6,641 nt of DNA from positions 1 through 6,641 of the forward strand of contig JADFNR010000057.1 in assembly GCA_022563275.1 (NCBI GenBank), in the 5' to 3' direction. This document shows positions 5,571 to 6,641 of this stretch, in pieces. This DNA is from Chloroflexota bacterium. Lineage in GTDB: Bacteria > Chloroflexota > Dehalococcoidia > UBA3495. Below the pieces are notes generated by a model. It made no database searches. It was not told the DNA's origin and worked only from the letters and a program-made list of their open reading frames with translations. Position 1 is the first letter of the stretch, and each line of letters starts with the position of its first letter. Position numbers and translations under genes: made by a program.

Positions 5571-5960
5571 CTAGCCTGGAAGCCGGACTATTGCTTCCAC
5601 TTCCACCAGAAATTCTGGCCGCACCAGTCCAGCCACCACCACGGTGGAACTGGCGGGCGGGTCCTTGGGCCAGGTCTCGGCCCGGACCTTGCTGTAGGCG
5701 GGATAGTTGGCGATGTCGGTTAGGAAGCAGGTGATCTTGGCCACGTCTTCCATCTTGCCCCCGGCGGCGGTGACCACATTCCGTATGTTGTCCATCACCT
5801 GGCGGGACTGGGCTTCGGCATCACCCACGCCGACAACATTGCCGCTGTTATCCGTCGATACGTGCCCGGAGACGAACAGGAAATCTCCGACGATGACTCC
5901 AGGCGACAGGGCCGGGTTGGGGGCGGCTCCCGGGGGAATCACAGGCTTTCTCTCTGGCAT
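5571..5960 (-). CDS. Rid family protein lacking the RidA active-site Arg
   Basis: A 129-residue YjgF/YER057c/UK114-fold protein, expected to be a cytoplasmic trimer. Family features are FLFVSGHVSTDNSGNVVG near 27-44, the helix AEAQSRQVMDNIRNVVTAAGGKMEDVAKITCFLTDI at 48-83, and the closing LVEVEAIVRL at 118-127. Aligned by eye to E. coli RidA, the catalytic Glu is kept (E120), but the substrate-binding Arg105 falls on Ser104 in PPASSTVVVAGL. Subfamilies without that Arg (Rid4-7 type) are generally not imine deaminases of the RidA kind and have other or unknown roles, so no reaction is assigned. I chose ATG 5960 over the longer frame from 6032 because GGAGGT (5972-5967) stands 6 nt before it and the fold begins there. 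It lies 145 bp downstream of the rel gene on the same strand, with its own candidate -10 box. Confidence 0.92.
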   Translation of the reverse strand: MPERKPVIPPGAAPNPALSPGVIVGDFLFVSGHVSTDNSGNVVGVGDAEAQSRQVMDNIRNVVTAAGGKMEDVAKITCFLTDIANYPAYSKVRAETWPKDPPASSTVVVAGLVRPEFLVEVEAIVRLPG

Positions 5961-6030
5961 GGCATTACCTCCAGAACAGTATCCAAGTAGTCGAACGTCC
6001 AGTGTCGAACCGATGAACGCGCGAGCCCAC

Positions 6031-6036
6031 ATTATA
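6031..6036 (-). promoter_or_regulatory. Putative -10 box of the second Rid gene
   Basis: On the minus strand this reads as a perfect TATAAT, placing a start near 6024 and a leader of about 64 nt ahead of the ATG at 5960. No good -35 hexamer is found at 15-18 bp upstream (the sequence there is ctccaaca-like). Read-through from the upstream rel gene is also possible, since no terminator is seen in 5961-6105. Confidence 0.35.
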
Positions 6037-6105
6037 CATACATGGACCGTTGTTGGAGGAAGGGGCCTGGGCGTCCATTGAAGCGGGGGCCGGGGAGGAA
6101 GAAGA

Positions 6106-6641
6106 CTAGTCGCGGGAGGGGAGCGGCATGATGGTATGGTCGCGGGTCACGGAGATGCAGCCGCGCACGCCATCCAGCTTGGAGAAGAGCTTGTTCAACT
6201 GGTCCAGGCCGGTGGTGTGACAGGTGAGAGCCATGGTGACGGTGCCGTCGGCATAATCCCCGGTGACCACGGATGCGATGTTCACCCCTTCGTTGGAAAC
6301 CAAGGCGGTCAGGTCCCGCAGAAGCCCAACCCGGTCATAGGCCTTCATGATGATCCGCACCGGATAGCGTTGTTGCTCTTCACCCCACTGGACATCCACC
6401 AAACGTTCCGGCTCGTCTTCATGCTGGACGCTGGGGCAGTCTTGTTTGTGGACGGTCACTCCGCGGGTGCGGGTGATGAATCCGATGATTGAATCACCGG
6501 GGATGGGGTTGCAGCAACGGCCCATGCGTGTCAACAGGTCGCCAACGCCCAGGACGGTGATACCGGAACTGGGACTGGACAGGGGCACGTCGTTGCGCCG
6601 TTGGGTTAGCGGCGGTTCGGTCTCATGACCTATCTGCGCTA
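6106..6641 (-). CDS. relA: RelA/SpoT family (p)ppGpp synthetase/hydrolase, C-terminal part (5' end outside window)
   Basis: Rel proteins make and, in the bifunctional form, degrade the alarmone (p)ppGpp in the stringent response, sensing uncharged tRNA on the ribosome through their C-terminal domains. The frame is open to the window edge; 177 C-terminal residues are visible. The zinc-finger/CC domain is clear: GRCCNPIPGDSIIGFITRTRG at 40-60, then VTVHKQDCP at 61-69, giving the Cys-Cys...His...Cys set (C42, C43, H64, C68). An ACT/RRM domain follows from about 93 (VRIIMKAYDRVGLLRDLTALVSNEGVNIASV) to 170. The frame ends TRDHTIMPLPSRD-TAG. The hydrolase, synthetase and TGS domains lie beyond the window, so whether this is a bifunctional Rel, RelA or SpoT cannot be decided; bifunctional Rel is usual in most phyla. 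It is on the same strand as the downstream Rid gene. Confidence 0.95.
   Translation of the reverse strand, partial: AQIGHETEPPLTQRRNDVPLSSPSSGITVLGVGDLLTRMGRCCNPIPGDSIIGFITRTRGVTVHKQDCPSVQHEDEPERLVDVQWGEEQQRYPVRIIMKAYDRVGLLRDLTALVSNEGVNIASVVTGDYADGTVTMALTCHTTGLDQLNKLFSKLDGVRGCISVTRDHTIMPLPSRD

Noticed and set aside
5961..6032. 24-codon N-terminal extension of the second Rid protein
   Set aside because: The extension does not look like Rid sequence, whereas ATG 5960 has an excellent GGAGGT 6 nt upstream and matches where the family begins.

Overview
The window is an ordinary-looking, G+C-rich bacterial chromosomal segment of seven protein-coding genes. Two of them run off the ends. There is no phage, transposon, CRISPR or RNA-gene signal. 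The proteins suggest a free-living heterotroph rich in uptake systems. The mix of NadE, long-form Rid proteins, TRAP and Dpp-type transporters, and short dispersed palindromes of the tcccgat..atcggga type fits an uncultivated Chloroflexota (SAR202/Dehalococcoidia-like) genome. That placement is an impression only, because no rRNA or marker protein settles it.

Layout. Positions 1-486 (+) are the C-terminal third or so of glutamine-dependent NAD+ synthase (nadE). Positions 487-810 carry no gene but hold several short inverted repeats, two of them copies of one 23-bp element. Positions 811-1275 (-) encode a 154-residue Rid (YjgF/YER057c/UK114) protein with the substrate-binding Arg and Glu retained. 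A divergent control region (1276-1449) separates it from an MFS transporter at 1450-2769 (+). After a 205-bp gap come a TRAP-type large permease (dctM, 2975-4456, +) and, 50 bp on, a DppB/OppB-type ABC permease that starts at TTG (4507-5460, +). A 15-bp-stem bidirectional terminator (5498-5540) closes this block against two minus-strand genes. These are a second, divergent Rid protein lacking the key Arg (5571-5960) and the C-terminus of a RelA/SpoT (p)ppGpp synthetase (6106 to the window edge).

How it may work together. The central block is three membrane transport proteins of three unrelated classes. The TRAP and ABC proteins are each a single subunit of a system that normally needs partners: DctP and DctQ for TRAP; a second permease, two ATPases and a binding protein for ABC. 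None of the partners is in the window. Two Rid-family enamine/imine-handling proteins flank the block. Nitrogenous or carboxylate substrates are a reasonable guess, but nothing in the sequence identifies a substrate.

The observations most worth checking are the string of two mini-ORFs joined by ATGA overlaps in front of the MFS gene, which conflicts with a good TTGACA promoter that would make that gene nearly leaderless. Others are the partnerless TRAP and ABC permeases, the extra segment in DctM, and the pairing of an Arg-plus and an Arg-minus Rid protein. I found no clear evidence of a previously undescribed multi-gene system.
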